Shown: positions 8,112 to 15,526, counted from the stretch's first letter. The stretch: DNA of 15,551 bases from Clostridiales bacterium (GCA_003149735.1 QANA01000026.1:1-15551), one strand, 5' to 3'. Numbers and translations are program-made. Notes: generated by a model from the sequence alone, not told the origin.

Positions 8112-10994
8112 TTACATATCCTTTTTTTCAAACATTCGACGATAATCCTCCTGCGTTATCAGCAGTTGACGAGGCTTATTTCCATCTGCCGGTGAGACAA
8201 TTTCCATTAATTCCAATTGGTCCACCAATCTGGCAGCGCGAGCATAGCCGACCTTCAACCGTCGCATAAGCATAGAGCTGGATAATTGTTCATATTCCAA
8301 AGCCAATTTGATAGCCGCAGGAATCAATTCGTCGTCAAAACCATCTGCAGGTGTGTTTTCTTCGCTTCCGGCAGATGCATTTGTCGGTGCGACACCTGCT
8401 TCCAGCTGCTTCTCCAGTTCTATATCATTTTGTTCCTCATATGCAGAAGACTTGAGGAAATCAATGACACGTTCATTTTCCGCATCTGAAATATAGCAGC
8501 CCTGTAAACGAATCGGTTTGGACTGGCCAATCGGCATAAAAAGCATATCGCCGTTGCCCAGCAGATCTTCCGCCCCATTCATATCCAAAATGATACGGGA
8601 ATCCAAGCCCGAAGATACCGCAAGTGCAATACGCGAGGAAATGTTCGTCTTGATCATACCTGTGATAACATCTGCACGCGGTGTTTGCGTTGCAACAACC
8701 AGATGAATACCTGCAGCGCGCCCAAGCTGAGCAATCCGACAAATGGCATCCTCAACTTCATGCTTGCTGGCCATCATCAAATCTGCCAACTCATCTATTA
8801 CCACGACTAACTTAGGCATAATTTTTTCGCCTTGTTGCCGCAGCCACAGATTATAGCTGTCTATCTCCTTCACATTGGCGTTGGCAAAATCATTATAGCG
8901 TTTGAGCATTTCATTGACAACCCAATTCAGCATGCTGGTAGCTTTCTTGGGATCTGTAACTACCGCTGTTTTCATGTGTGGGATTCCATTAAAGCGTTTC
9001 ATTTCCACAACCTTCGGGTCTACCATTAACAGGTTTACCTCTTCAGGAGAAGAACGGTATAAAATGCTCATAATAATGGAATTAATACACACGCTTTTGC
9101 CCGATCCGGTCGTACCAGCTACCAAAAGATGAGGCATTTTAGCCAGATCACCATAAATATTTTTACCGGTAATATCCTTGCCCAAAGCAAAATAAAGCCG
9201 ACTCTTATGCTTTCTGAATTCCTCCGTATCCAACAATTCTTTGATCTTTACCATCGCCACTTCCCGATTGGGAACTTCAATGCCAATGGCAGCCTTCCCG
9301 GGGATCGGAGCCTCAATACGCACACTGGGCGCTGCTAAATTCAGCGCAATATCATTGGAGAGAGAAAGTATTTTACTTACCTTTACACCCGGCGCCGGTA
9401 AAAGCTCATAGCGAGTCACCGTAGGTCCGGTCACAATGTTATTTACTTTTATATCGATATTAAAACTTCTGAGCGCCTGCTCCAAAATCAAAGCTTTACT
9501 GAGATTCTCCTTTTCCATTCGTTTGCCATACTCATTCCGGGGAGCATCTTCCAGTAAGTCCATACGGTTAGGCAGCTGATATACCTTTTCTTCGGGCGCT
9601 TTCTGTTCTTCTGGCAGCACCTCTTGTACTGCAGTTTCTTCAGCAGTGCTCACGGGTTGCTTAGTTACAACCTCCTCCGCAACTTTCTGATCGCAGATTT
9701 GCTGTTCGTCGCTATCAGCATTCGACTTTTCTTCTGCCAGCTGTTCATCCACGGGCACATTTTTTTCATCCTCATCTCCGAAATAATAGCGATCTTTAAA
9801 CGTTTCTTCCGAAGCTGCCTTCTGCGTGACCTTTTCCTTTTCCGTTTCCGTATGAACAGCTTGTTGTTTGGGTCGTAACCCTGTATTGATATAATAATCT
9901 TCTGCTAATTGCTGCTGCAAAGGATCCTTTACCTTTGGAGGAACAATCAGCTGATTGCTATTGCCCTTGCGGCGCAATCCACGTTTAGGTCGAAGTTTAC
10001 CTGCATGTTTAAAATATTTTTCTTTGGAAGTTTCCGCAGGATATAATTGAATTTGCTTCGCTTCCGTCGTATCTGCCACAGGGAAAGTTTTTGAAAATTC
10101 ATGGTGCAGCAGTTGCAGATCTTCTTCCTGCTTTGCTGCAGCGCTGTGAACTGACCGATCTGTATGCCGTTGTTCTTCTTCCCGTTTCCTTATCTCTAAT
10201 TCTGCTTCTTTTTGCCGGCGCTCCAGCAGCATTTTCCTCTGCTTTTGTTCTTCCCCTTCACGTTCGCGCCTGATGTTCTCTCGCCGGATTTCCTCATCCT
10301 TTTGCTGTTCCGGCACAATCTCCGAAAATTCTTCTTCGTAAAGCGTATCGACATCCCGTACAGATTCTTTAATAGAATGTACCTGACGCTGTGCCCGTTC
10401 CTGGCGTGCCAAAGCAGCAGCAGAAGAAGCATCTTTAATTTTGGCACCCAGCGTAGTAGCCGTATCGCGAATGGAAAAATGGGTAATCAACATTGCCAAT
10501 ACAAGCATACCCGCTCCCAAAAGAATCAAACCGCCTACTTTACCCAGCAGGCGTTCTGCTGGGTATGATAAAATTCCCCCTAAAATTCCGCCGCCAGACA
10601 ATTTTGTGCTGTTGGAAAAGCAGTGCCCAAGATATGAAAAATAACCGACTGCATCAGCCGCATACACACGCGACACACACAATTCCACAAAAGAAAGCAT
10701 TAGCCAAAAAAAGCCACCTGCCAACATTACGTTTCGGCGACGTACTTCAACATTGACAATACACAATATTCCCAACCCGGCAAACAGCAACGGTATAAGA
10801 TACCCGCCAATGCCAAATAAGCCAAAGACTGCTACCCTACTCCACTTTGCAAGCGGAGCTTCATAGGAGAAATAGATGAATACAGCCAGCAAAAGTGCAA
10901 GTGCCAGCAACAAAATACCGGTCACTTCTCCGGCTACATTGGCAGTATTCTGCTTTTTACGCGATGGAGCTGTCTGCTTTTTTTTGCGAGCCAT
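8112..10994 (-). CDS. ftsK: DNA translocase FtsK/SpoIIIE
   Basis: 960 aa. FtsK/SpoIIIE is a septum-anchored hexameric motor that pumps chromosomal DNA through the closing division or sporulation septum. Seen here: four or so hydrophobic segments (about residues 22-42, 54-82, 88-110, 135-172), then a long charged Glu/Lys/Gln-rich linker (about 180-500). The motor follows, with Walker A GTTGSGKS at 627-634 and Walker B LVVVIDELAD at 729-738. A C-terminal gamma winged-helix domain (about 888-958) binds the polar DNA guide sequences. It is longer than B. subtilis SpoIIIE (about 790 aa), mostly through the linker. The ATG at 10994 has an excellent GGGAGGAAA site; the frame extends to 11039 without one. 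It is the first gene of an ftsK-rimO-pgsA-recA unit. I cannot say whether its main role is vegetative or sporulation-specific. Confidence 0.97.
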   Translation of the reverse strand: MARKKKQTAPSRKKQNTANVAGEVTGILLLALALLLAVFIYFSYEAPLAKWSRVAVFGLFGIGGYLIPLLFAGLGILCIVNVEVRRRNVMLAGGFFWLMLSFVELCVSRVYAADAVGYFSYLGHCFSNSTKLSGGGILGGILSYPAERLLGKVGGLILLGAGMLVLAMLITHFSIRDTATTLGAKIKDASSAAALARQERAQRQVHSIKESVRDVDTLYEEEFSEIVPEQQKDEEIRRENIRREREGEEQKQRKMLLERRQKEAELEIRKREEEQRHTDRSVHSAAAKQEEDLQLLHHEFSKTFPVADTTEAKQIQLYPAETSKEKYFKHAGKLRPKRGLRRKGNSNQLIVPPKVKDPLQQQLAEDYYINTGLRPKQQAVHTETEKEKVTQKAASEETFKDRYYFGDEDEKNVPVDEQLAEEKSNADSDEQQICDQKVAEEVVTKQPVSTAEETAVQEVLPEEQKAPEEKVYQLPNRMDLLEDAPRNEYGKRMEKENLSKALILEQALRSFNIDIKVNNIVTGPTVTRYELLPAPGVKVSKILSLSNDIALNLAAPSVRIEAPIPGKAAIGIEVPNREVAMVKIKELLDTEEFRKHKSRLYFALGKDITGKNIYGDLAKMPHLLVAGTTGSGKSVCINSIIMSILYRSSPEEVNLLMVDPKVVEMKRFNGIPHMKTAVVTDPKKATSMLNWVVNEMLKRYNDFANANVKEIDSYNLWLRQQGEKIMPKLVVVIDELADLMMASKHEVEDAICRIAQLGRAAGIHLVVATQTPRADVITGMIKTNISSRIALAVSSGLDSRIILDMNGAEDLLGNGDMLFMPIGQSKPIRLQGCYISDAENERVIDFLKSSAYEEQNDIELEKQLEAGVAPTNASAGSEENTPADGFDDELIPAAIKLALEYEQLSSSMLMRRLKVGYARAARLVDQLELMEIVSPADGNKPRQLLITQEDYRRMFEKKDM

Positions 10995-11027
10995 ATAGAT
11001 TTCCTCCCTGTTCACAGTTTGTATTTT

Positions 11028-11056
11028 ATTATACAACAAATTTATTCTTTATACAA
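11028..11056 (-). promoter_or_regulatory. Predicted sigma-A promoter for the ftsK-rimO-pgsA-recA unit
   Basis: Minus strand: -35 TTGTAT (11056-11051), 17-bp spacer, perfect -10 TATAAT (11033-11028), 33 bp before the ftsK ATG. The hexamers and spacer length are identical to those of the nadK promoter at 4288-4316. Confidence 0.65.
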
Positions 11057-11176
11057 TCTATTAACCAAAAGCCGGTTTATAATTTCCGGGTTTGCAGATC
11101 AGCATTGTCGCTTTATAACTATATCCCAAGATGTTCCATTTTTCAAATGAAACTTTCCCCGATTTTCCGGAAGAGA

Positions 11177-11205
11177 TTGCGAAGTATTTCTCTTTTCGCT
11201 ACAAT
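11177..11205 (+). promoter_or_regulatory. Predicted promoter for the mannitol-dehydrogenase-like gene
   Basis: Plus strand: -35 TTGCGA (11177-11182), 17-bp spacer, -10 TACAAT (11200-11205, five of six consensus bases), 109 bp upstream of the ATG at 11315. The implied leader of about 100 nt shows no clear riboswitch or terminator. Confidence 0.45.
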
Positions 11206-11314
11206 AAAACTAACCCTTGCCGTATCAAAATTTTGCGGCATTCTTTCTTCAACCAGAAGGCAATGGGTTATCCGTGCAAAACGCTATTCACCACTGTCTT
11301 ACAGGAGGATTTTT

Positions 11315-12352
11315 ATGGAACAAACAGAAAAAAAGATTGTCATTTTAGGCGCAGGTAAAACAGGCCGCGGTTTTTTGGCACGTCTATTTCATGATCAGGC
11401 TCGCCTCACCTTCATCGATCGGGATGCCGCACTGATTGCCCGCCTTCAGAATGAAAAACACTATTTTATTCGCTATTTTGATGAAAAGCCACAAGAAGAA
11501 ATTAAAGGATATCAGGCTTTGCATACAACATATCCTGCCTGTTTACAGGAATTAGCGCAATGTGATGCATTACTTGTCAGTGTCCGTGGTGAAAATTGTC
11601 CAGCAGCAGCAGATTGGTTGGCAGATAAATTTCCTGAAACTACGCCTGTCATAGTTTGCGAAAACGCTGTCGTGCCTGCTTCTCTGTTGGGTTTGCCTCT
11701 TGCGGAACGTGCTTGTTCAGCTGCTGTTTTTTGTACTACCATGCAGGCGGAGGGATTGAATATTGCAAGCGAAAATTATCCGGTGCTGCATGTAGATTCC
11801 ACTAAAGTACCAAGTTGGATGCTTTCTCTGCGAGGTATTCGTGCAGAAGCAGACTTTCCGCTGTTGATGCTGCGCAAAATATATACTTATAATGCCTCCA
11901 GCGCGATTATTGCTTACCTGGGAGCTGAAAAAGGAATTCAATCCTATGCACAGGCAGCCTGTAATCCTGATATTGCGCGAGAACTGGATCTTTTCTATAC
12001 TCAAATTGATCGCGCTTTATGCCTTGAATATCATATCGACCCGGAAGAACAGCAGCAATTTTCTCAAAATGCCCGAAATAAATTTGAAAATGCTTCTATT
12101 GTCGATAGCGTTGCCCGTAACGCTGCCAGCCCGGAAAGGAAACTCAAACCGGAAGAACGCCTTCTTGCCCCTGCCCGATTGATTGAAAAGCATGGAGGAG
12201 ATGCTTCCCCGCTTTATAAAGCGGCAGCAGCAGCTCTGCATTATATGGAAGAGATTATCTACCCCGACGATGCCCGCCAGGCGATCCAGGCGATTTGTGA
12301 TTTGCCACCAGAAAATCCTGTTTCCAAAAAAATCATGCGCTATTTTTATTAA
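11315..12352 (+). CDS. Mannitol-1-phosphate-dehydrogenase-like polyol dehydrogenase family protein
   Basis: 345 aa from an ATG with a perfect AGGAGG six bases upstream. The frame stays open to 10895, but that extension only overlaps ftsK. The layout is that of the mannitol dehydrogenase family, which oxidises polyols or polyol phosphates with NAD. An N-terminal Rossmann fold carries ILGAGKTGRGF (residues 10-20), VCENAVVPASLL (114-125) resembles the CEN motif of MtlD, and the C-terminal domain begins near 185. In the family catalytic signature K-x4-N-x2-H, K188 and N193 are present in RKIYTYNASSA but the His position is Ser196. The protein is also shorter than typical MtlD (about 380). Fold and cofactor binding are likely; the substrate is unknown, and dehydrogenase activity is uncertain because of the His change. 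No PTS or sugar gene is adjacent. Confidence 0.8.
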   Translation: MEQTEKKIVILGAGKTGRGFLARLFHDQARLTFIDRDAALIARLQNEKHYFIRYFDEKPQEEIKGYQALHTTYPACLQELAQCDALLVSVRGENCPAAADWLADKFPETTPVIVCENAVVPASLLGLPLAERACSAAVFCTTMQAEGLNIASENYPVLHVDSTKVPSWMLSLRGIRAEADFPLLMLRKIYTYNASSAIIAYLGAEKGIQSYAQAACNPDIARELDLFYTQIDRALCLEYHIDPEEQQQFSQNARNKFENASIVDSVARNAASPERKLKPEERLLAPARLIEKHGGDASPLYKAAAAALHYMEEIIYPDDARQAIQAICDLPPENPVSKKIMRYFY

Positions 12353-12413
12353 TTTTGTATCTGGATACCTTTCATAGGAACCCTCATTGATATCATGTAG
12401 AAAGGAGTTTATT

Positions 12414-13433
12414 ATGCCGCTTGAAATAGTAAGAAATGATATTTCAAAAATGACAATAGATGCTATCGTGAATGCTGCCAATAACTCCCTTTTGGGCGGT
12501 GGCGGCGTAGATGGCAGTATTCATCGAGCCGCAGATCCTCAATTGTTAGAGGAATGTCGGACTCTTAACGGATGTGAAACCGGTAAAGCAAAAATTACAG
12601 GCGGATATCGTTTGCCTGCAAAATATGTAATACATACGGTTGGCCCTGTTTATCGGGATGGCAAGCACCATGAAGAAGCTTTGCTTGAATCCTGCTACCG
12701 CGAATCTCTGGCTCTTGCAAAAGCACACGATTGTAGAACTGTGGCTTTTCCGCTGATCTCTGCAGGTGCATATGGATACCCAAAGGATCAGGCATTAAAA
12801 ATTGCCATCAATATAATCAGTAATTTTCTTCTGGAAAATGAGATGACCGTTTATATTGTTATCTTTGACAGAGCCGCATATCAAATCAGTGAAAAACTTT
12901 TTTCTGACATTTCGGAATACATCGATGATAATTATGTGGATGAATCCATCGACAGCTTCTATGAACGCAGCCGCATGAGACATGCAAAACAGTGCGCATA
13001 TCCAACATCACAGGAAGCGGAATCTCCTAAATGGTATAGCGATTCGGCAGCACCGACTGTACCCGATGAGCTTGACTGTAAACTACAACAAATTGACGAG
13101 AGTTTTTCACAAATGCTGCTGCGGAAAATAGATGAAAAAGGCATTACGGATACCCAATGCTATAAAAAAGCAAATATTGATCGAAAATTATTCTCTAAAA
13201 TCCGCAGTGATGTACATTATAAGCCAAGTAAGCCCACTGCCATTGCCTTTGCCATTGCGCTGGAATTATCACTTCCGGAAACCGAAGATATGCTGAAAAA
13301 AGCAGGCTTTGCCTTATCACATAGCAATAAATTTGATATCATCATCGAATACTTTATCAGCCATGCAATTTACAATATCTTTGAAATCAATGAGGCGCTT
13401 TTTGCCTTTGATCAGAAATTATTAGGAGCGTGA
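12414..13433 (+). CDS. Macrodomain protein with an additional C-terminal helical domain
   Basis: 339 aa from the ATG at 12414, preceded by AAAGGAG. Residues 1-165 are a MacroD/YmdB-like macrodomain. [22 protein letters not shown] at 19-40 carries the ADP-ribose-binding Asn, the Gly loop and the Asp; a [17 protein letters not shown] strand region follows, and ISAGAYGYP at 115-123 gives the phosphate loop. Such domains bind ADP-ribose and often remove it from proteins or deacetylate O-acetyl-ADP-ribose. A hydrophilic linker (about 170-225) leads to a separate domain (about 228-338) predicted helical, with [16 protein letters not shown] and a pattern resembling a helix-turn-helix ([25 protein letters not shown]). 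That part is not found in simple YmdB-type proteins of about 180 aa. The stop is 4 bp before the ArsC-like gene. No clear promoter lies in the 61 bp upstream, so it may be co-transcribed with the dehydrogenase gene. Confidence 0.9.
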   Translation: MPLEIVRNDISKMTIDAIVNAANNSLLGGGGVDGSIHRAADPQLLEECRTLNGCETGKAKITGGYRLPAKYVIHTVGPVYRDGKHHEEALLESCYRESLALAKAHDCRTVAFPLISAGAYGYPKDQALKIAINIISNFLLENEMTVYIVIFDRAAYQISEKLFSDISEYIDDNYVDESIDSFYERSRMRHAKQCAYPTSQEAESPKWYSDSAAPTVPDELDCKLQQIDESFSQMLLRKIDEKGITDTQCYKKANIDRKLFSKIRSDVHYKPSKPTAIAFAIALELSLPETEDMLKKAGFALSHSNKFDIIIEYFISHAIYNIFEINEALFAFDQKLLGA

Positions 13434-13437
13434 TTAT

Positions 13438-13791
13438 ATGATTCAATTTATCTGTTACCCAAAATGTACAACTTGCCAAAAAGCACAAAAGTGGTTGCAC
13501 GAAAATCAAATTGAATATGCGTTTAGAGATATCAAACTGGATCGCCCCACTTTGGAAGAATTGGAGTTATGGTATAAAGAAAGCGGTCTTCCACTGAAAA
13601 AATTTTTTAATACCAGTGGTCTTCTTTATAAATCGCTAAACCTAAAACAAAGATTGCCCGAAATGAATGAACAAGAGATGCTGGAATTGCTCGCGACTGA
13701 CGGCATGCTCGTCAAGCGACCGCTTTTAATCGGCGATAATTTCGTACTTGTCGGATTCAAAGAATCCGAATGGTGTGAAGCCTGCAAATAG
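13438..13791 (+). CDS. ArsC/Spx-family thioredoxin-fold protein
   Basis: 117 aa, the normal length of the ArsC/Spx/YffB family. Seen here: the N-terminal active-site CTTC at C10-C13 after a beta strand, FFNTSGLLYKSL (56-67), and KRPLLIGDNFVLVGF (93-107) with the family RP cis-proline region. A second Cys pair C113/C116 sits at the very C-terminus. Members include glutathione- or thioredoxin-linked arsenate reductases and the RNA polymerase regulators Spx/MgsR. No arsenical efflux gene is nearby, so arsenate reduction should not be assumed. The start lies 4 bp after the macrodomain stop, and its GGAG site is inside the macrodomain coding end, so the two are probably translationally coupled. 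It probably ends the macrodomain transcript. Confidence 0.9.
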   Translation: MIQFICYPKCTTCQKAQKWLHENQIEYAFRDIKLDRPTLEELELWYKESGLPLKKFFNTSGLLYKSLNLKQRLPEMNEQEMLELLATDGMLVKRPLLIGDNFVLVGFKESEWCEACK

Positions 13792-13793
13792 TT

Positions 13794-13821
13794 TTGAAAT
13801 AATAGAAGCAGTGCATAAAAT
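13794..13821 (+). promoter_or_regulatory. Possible promoter for the vWA gene
   Basis: -35 TTGAAA (13794-13799), 16-bp spacer, -10 TAAAAT (13816-13821); each hexamer is one base off consensus. It starts right after the ArsC-like stop codon and 74 bp before the vWA ribosome binding site and ATG region. The short spacer lowers confidence. Confidence 0.35.
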
Positions 13822-13838
13822 GTCGCTTCCAAAGCGAC
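13822..13838 (+). terminator. Short hairpin after the ArsC-like gene
   Basis: GTCGCTT (13822-13828) and AAGCGAC (13832-13838) form a 7-bp stem around three bases, followed by TTATACCTTCTTTTAT, which is only partly T-rich. It may be a weak terminator for the macrodomain/ArsC-like transcript or, if the preceding promoter is real, part of the vWA leader. Confidence 0.4.
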
Positions 13839-13895
13839 TTATACCTTCTTTTATCAATATATCATACAAATAACAGATTAAAAGGAGGTATTCCA

Positions 13896-14549
13896 ATGAA
13901 AAATAACCTTACTGAACTTGTATTTATTTTGGATCAAAGCGGCTCTATGGCCGGCCTGGAGAAGGATACGATCGGTGGTTTTAACGCCATGATTGAAAGG
14001 CAGAAAAAACAGGAAGGCAGTTGTTATGTCTCTACCATACTCTTCGATCATACCAGCAAGGTTTTGCACGATCGCATCAAACTCGAAAAGGTTCCGGCAA
14101 TGACAGATAAAGATTATATTGTTGGTGGTTGCACTGCTCTTATCGATACACTTGGCGGTGCCATTCAACACATCGCCAATATTCACAAATATGCTCGCCC
14201 TGAAGATATCCCTGCGCATACTATGTTTGTCATCACAACCGATGGGCAAAAAAATGCGAGCTGCTATTATGATGCCACATCCATTCAGAAGATGATTCAA
14301 CACCAAAAAGAACTATATGGTTGGGAATTTCTGTTTATTGGAGCAAATATAGATGCAGTGGAAACAGCAGCCCAATACGGTATTGATCGGGAAATGACTG
14401 TCAACTATCATGCGAATGCAGCAGGAACGCAAATATTGTATCACACCGTTGCCGAGGCAGTGAGTGATGTCAGGGCAAGCATGCCACTCAGTGCCGACTG
14501 GGGAGATGCAATCAGCGCCGATTATCAATGCCGCAATTCTCAAAAATGA
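13896..14549 (+). CDS. vWA-domain (MIDAS) protein, TerY-like
   Basis: 217 aa from an ATG with AAAGGAGGT six bases upstream. The whole protein is close to one von Willebrand factor A domain. The metal-ion-dependent adhesion site is complete: D13-x-S15-G-S17 in FILDQSGSM, T80 in GGCTALID, and D116 in VITTDGQKN. There is no signal peptide or membrane segment, so it is likely cytoplasmic. Stand-alone bacterial vWA proteins of this kind (for example TerY) act as metal-dependent scaffolds or chaperones for partner enzymes, often in stress or phosphorylation modules. The partner here is not known; the macrodomain and ArsC-like genes lie directly upstream on the same strand, 104 bp away. The last 25 or so residues are less conserved in appearance. 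Family assignment is secure, function is not. Confidence 0.92.
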   Translation: MKNNLTELVFILDQSGSMAGLEKDTIGGFNAMIERQKKQEGSCYVSTILFDHTSKVLHDRIKLEKVPAMTDKDYIVGGCTALIDTLGGAIQHIANIHKYARPEDIPAHTMFVITTDGQKNASCYYDATSIQKMIQHQKELYGWEFLFIGANIDAVETAAQYGIDREMTVNYHANAAGTQILYHTVAEAVSDVRASMPLSADWGDAISADYQCRNSQK

Positions 14550-14675
14550 AAATAGCATTATCAAGTAAATTCTCCTAAAAATTTTACAATAATAATATCG
14601 TAGCGCAATGACCATCATAATTTGAAAAAGCTAAAAAACAAGGATTTATAGTGCCAAGCAACTATTTTATCACAA

Positions 14676-14707
14676 AAAACGGCGTACCCTTCGGGTTACG
14701 CCGTTTT
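14676..14707. terminator. Bidirectional rho-independent terminator between convergent genes
   Basis: AAAACGGCGTACCC pairs with GGGTTACGCCGTTTT around a TTC loop, with one bulged T. A-rich and T-rich flanks on both sides suit both directions. It lies between the vWA gene (plus) and the 145-aa gene (minus). Bases 14550-14675 upstream hold nothing else that I recognise. Confidence 0.88.
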
Positions 14708-14731
14708 CTGCGTTCATTTGAATCGTGATTA

Positions 14732-15169
14732 TTATTTTTGTAACATCTCACGAGCAGATTTTACACCCTTTTTAATCATTTCTTCAGGTGACATTTCCGG
14801 AGCTTCTCCATTTTTTACAGCATCATAATATGTGTACAGGATTGCTTCAATTTTATCAAGATTCGCTAAAATAAATGTTTGATCTTTTGAAGCCGCCTTT
14901 TGCTCCAAAAATGTACCGTTTTTATAATTAGGGTGCAGTGCTTCCGTATAAACATTTGCTTTTACTTTTGATAATGCAAATCTGAGTGTTTCTAACGATG
15001 GCTCATCTTCTCTATATGATAATCTTAAACCTTCCGTCATTAAATCCAAATCAGGCAGATGTTCTTCAATAAATTGTTTTGCTAAATCAGCTTTTTTCTG
15101 AGCTATTGAAGACAGAGATCCGTAATCAGGATACGTAGCTTTAAAATACATTCCTACTCTTTTGTCCAT
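14732..15169 (-). CDS. Hypothetical protein, 145 aa, unrecognised
   Basis: The product matches no family I recognise. It is soluble-looking, Lys/Glu-rich and probably all-helical. It begins MDKRVGMYFKATYPDYGS, continues with a segment rich in Leu and Glu (about 24-75), and ends with MSPEEMIKKGVKSAREMLQK. There are no Cys residues, no signal peptide and no transmembrane segment. The start at 15169 has GAGGGG seven bases upstream. A good promoter (15313-15342) and a terminator right after the stop codon (14676-14707) make it a monocistronic unit, which supports it being a real gene. Codon use looks ordinary for the window. Confidence 0.8.
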   Translation of the reverse strand: MDKRVGMYFKATYPDYGSLSSIAQKKADLAKQFIEEHLPDLDLMTEGLRLSYREDEPSLETLRFALSKVKANVYTEALHPNYKNGTFLEQKAASKDQTFILANLDKIEAILYTYYDAVKNGEAPEMSPEEMIKKGVKSAREMLQK

Positions 15170-15312
15170 ATTAATACCCCTCGCATTATATCTTTCTTGT
15201 CAAATTTTTTGTTGAATGATGCGCCATTGGAGAAGGATTATTTAACCACTATATTTTGCGTGCGTTTTTATCAAAGGAAGAAATCGTGATGTTCCGTTCT
15301 TTGTAAGACATT

Positions 15313-15342
15313 ATTATACCATGCTATGACTATTTATGCCAA
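15313..15342 (-). promoter_or_regulatory. Predicted sigma-A promoter for the 145-aa gene
   Basis: Minus strand: -35 TTGGCA (15342-15337, five of six), 18-bp spacer, perfect -10 TATAAT (15318-15313). Transcription would start near 15306, giving a leader of about 135 nt before the ATG at 15169. Confidence 0.65.
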
Positions 15343-15393
15343 CTGTTTTTTCCTGGTAATCCGGCTTGCCTATCATAAAAAATTACATTACCG

Positions 15394-15434
15394 AAAAAAT
15401 CCCACCTGCCTTTCTGTTAGAAATCAGGCGGGGG
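15394..15434 (-). terminator. Rho-independent terminator downstream of the tRNA
   Basis: On the minus strand a GC-rich stem (15426-15432 with 15405-15411, one G-U pair), with extra TTC/GAA pairing inside, is followed by a run of six T (15399-15394). It would end transcripts coming from the tRNA at the right edge. Confidence 0.7.
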
Positions 15435-15526
15435 TTATTCGTATGCACTCCGGAAACCATCGGCCGACAATTGATCGGAAAATTTGTTCCTTATCACTGT
15501 TAAGCCAATGGTTTTCAAGGCTTCGA

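Larger units (their letters stand above)
10995..11314. other. Divergent intergenic region between ftsK and the dehydrogenase gene
   Basis: About 320 bp without a convincing gene. It contains the ftsK promoter facing left (11028-11056) and a probable promoter facing right (11177-11205). A short inverted repeat, TTTCA/TGAAA (11141-11152), lies just upstream of the right-facing promoter and could be an operator. A weaker -35/-10 pair facing right (TTGCAG at 11092, TATAAC at 11114, 16-bp spacer) is also present. The base composition is AT-rich, as expected for a promoter region. Confidence 0.6.
15170..15526. other. Intergenic region: leader, promoter and tRNA terminator
   Basis: About 360 bp without a protein gene. 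From right to left it holds about 90 bp after the tRNA with a small palindrome (CCGA/TCGG around CAATTG, near 15463-15477), the terminator at 15394-15434, the promoter at 15313-15342, and a leader of about 135 nt for the 145-aa gene. In that leader a second TATAAT lies at 15185-15190, next to the ribosome binding site, without a usable -35. A weak CGCAT/ATGCG pairing could bring distant leader bases next to the ribosome binding site. No known riboswitch was recognised. Confidence 0.5.

Noticed and set aside
10895..11314. N-terminal extension of the dehydrogenase frame (about 140 codons) overlapping ftsK
   Set aside because: It overlaps the ftsK 5' end on the opposite strand, crosses the divergent promoters, has no family similarity, and a perfect AGGAGG marks the start at 11315.
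11131..11358. 75-codon plus-strand reading frame
   Set aside because: Weak start context, spans the predicted promoter and the dehydrogenase start, and ends in Arg/Lys codons read from the overlapping gene in another frame.
12357..12368. GTATC-TG-GATAC as a terminator after the dehydrogenase gene
   Set aside because: A two-base loop cannot form a stable hairpin with this stem, and there is no T tract.
13438..13791. Arsenic resistance operon
   Set aside because: Only an ArsC-like protein is present; no ArsR, ArsB/Acr3 or ArsA gene is adjacent.
15185..15190. TATAAT beside the 145-aa gene as its promoter
   Set aside because: No acceptable -35 at 16-18 bp, and initiation there would leave almost no room before the ribosome binding site; the promoter at 15313-15342 is better.
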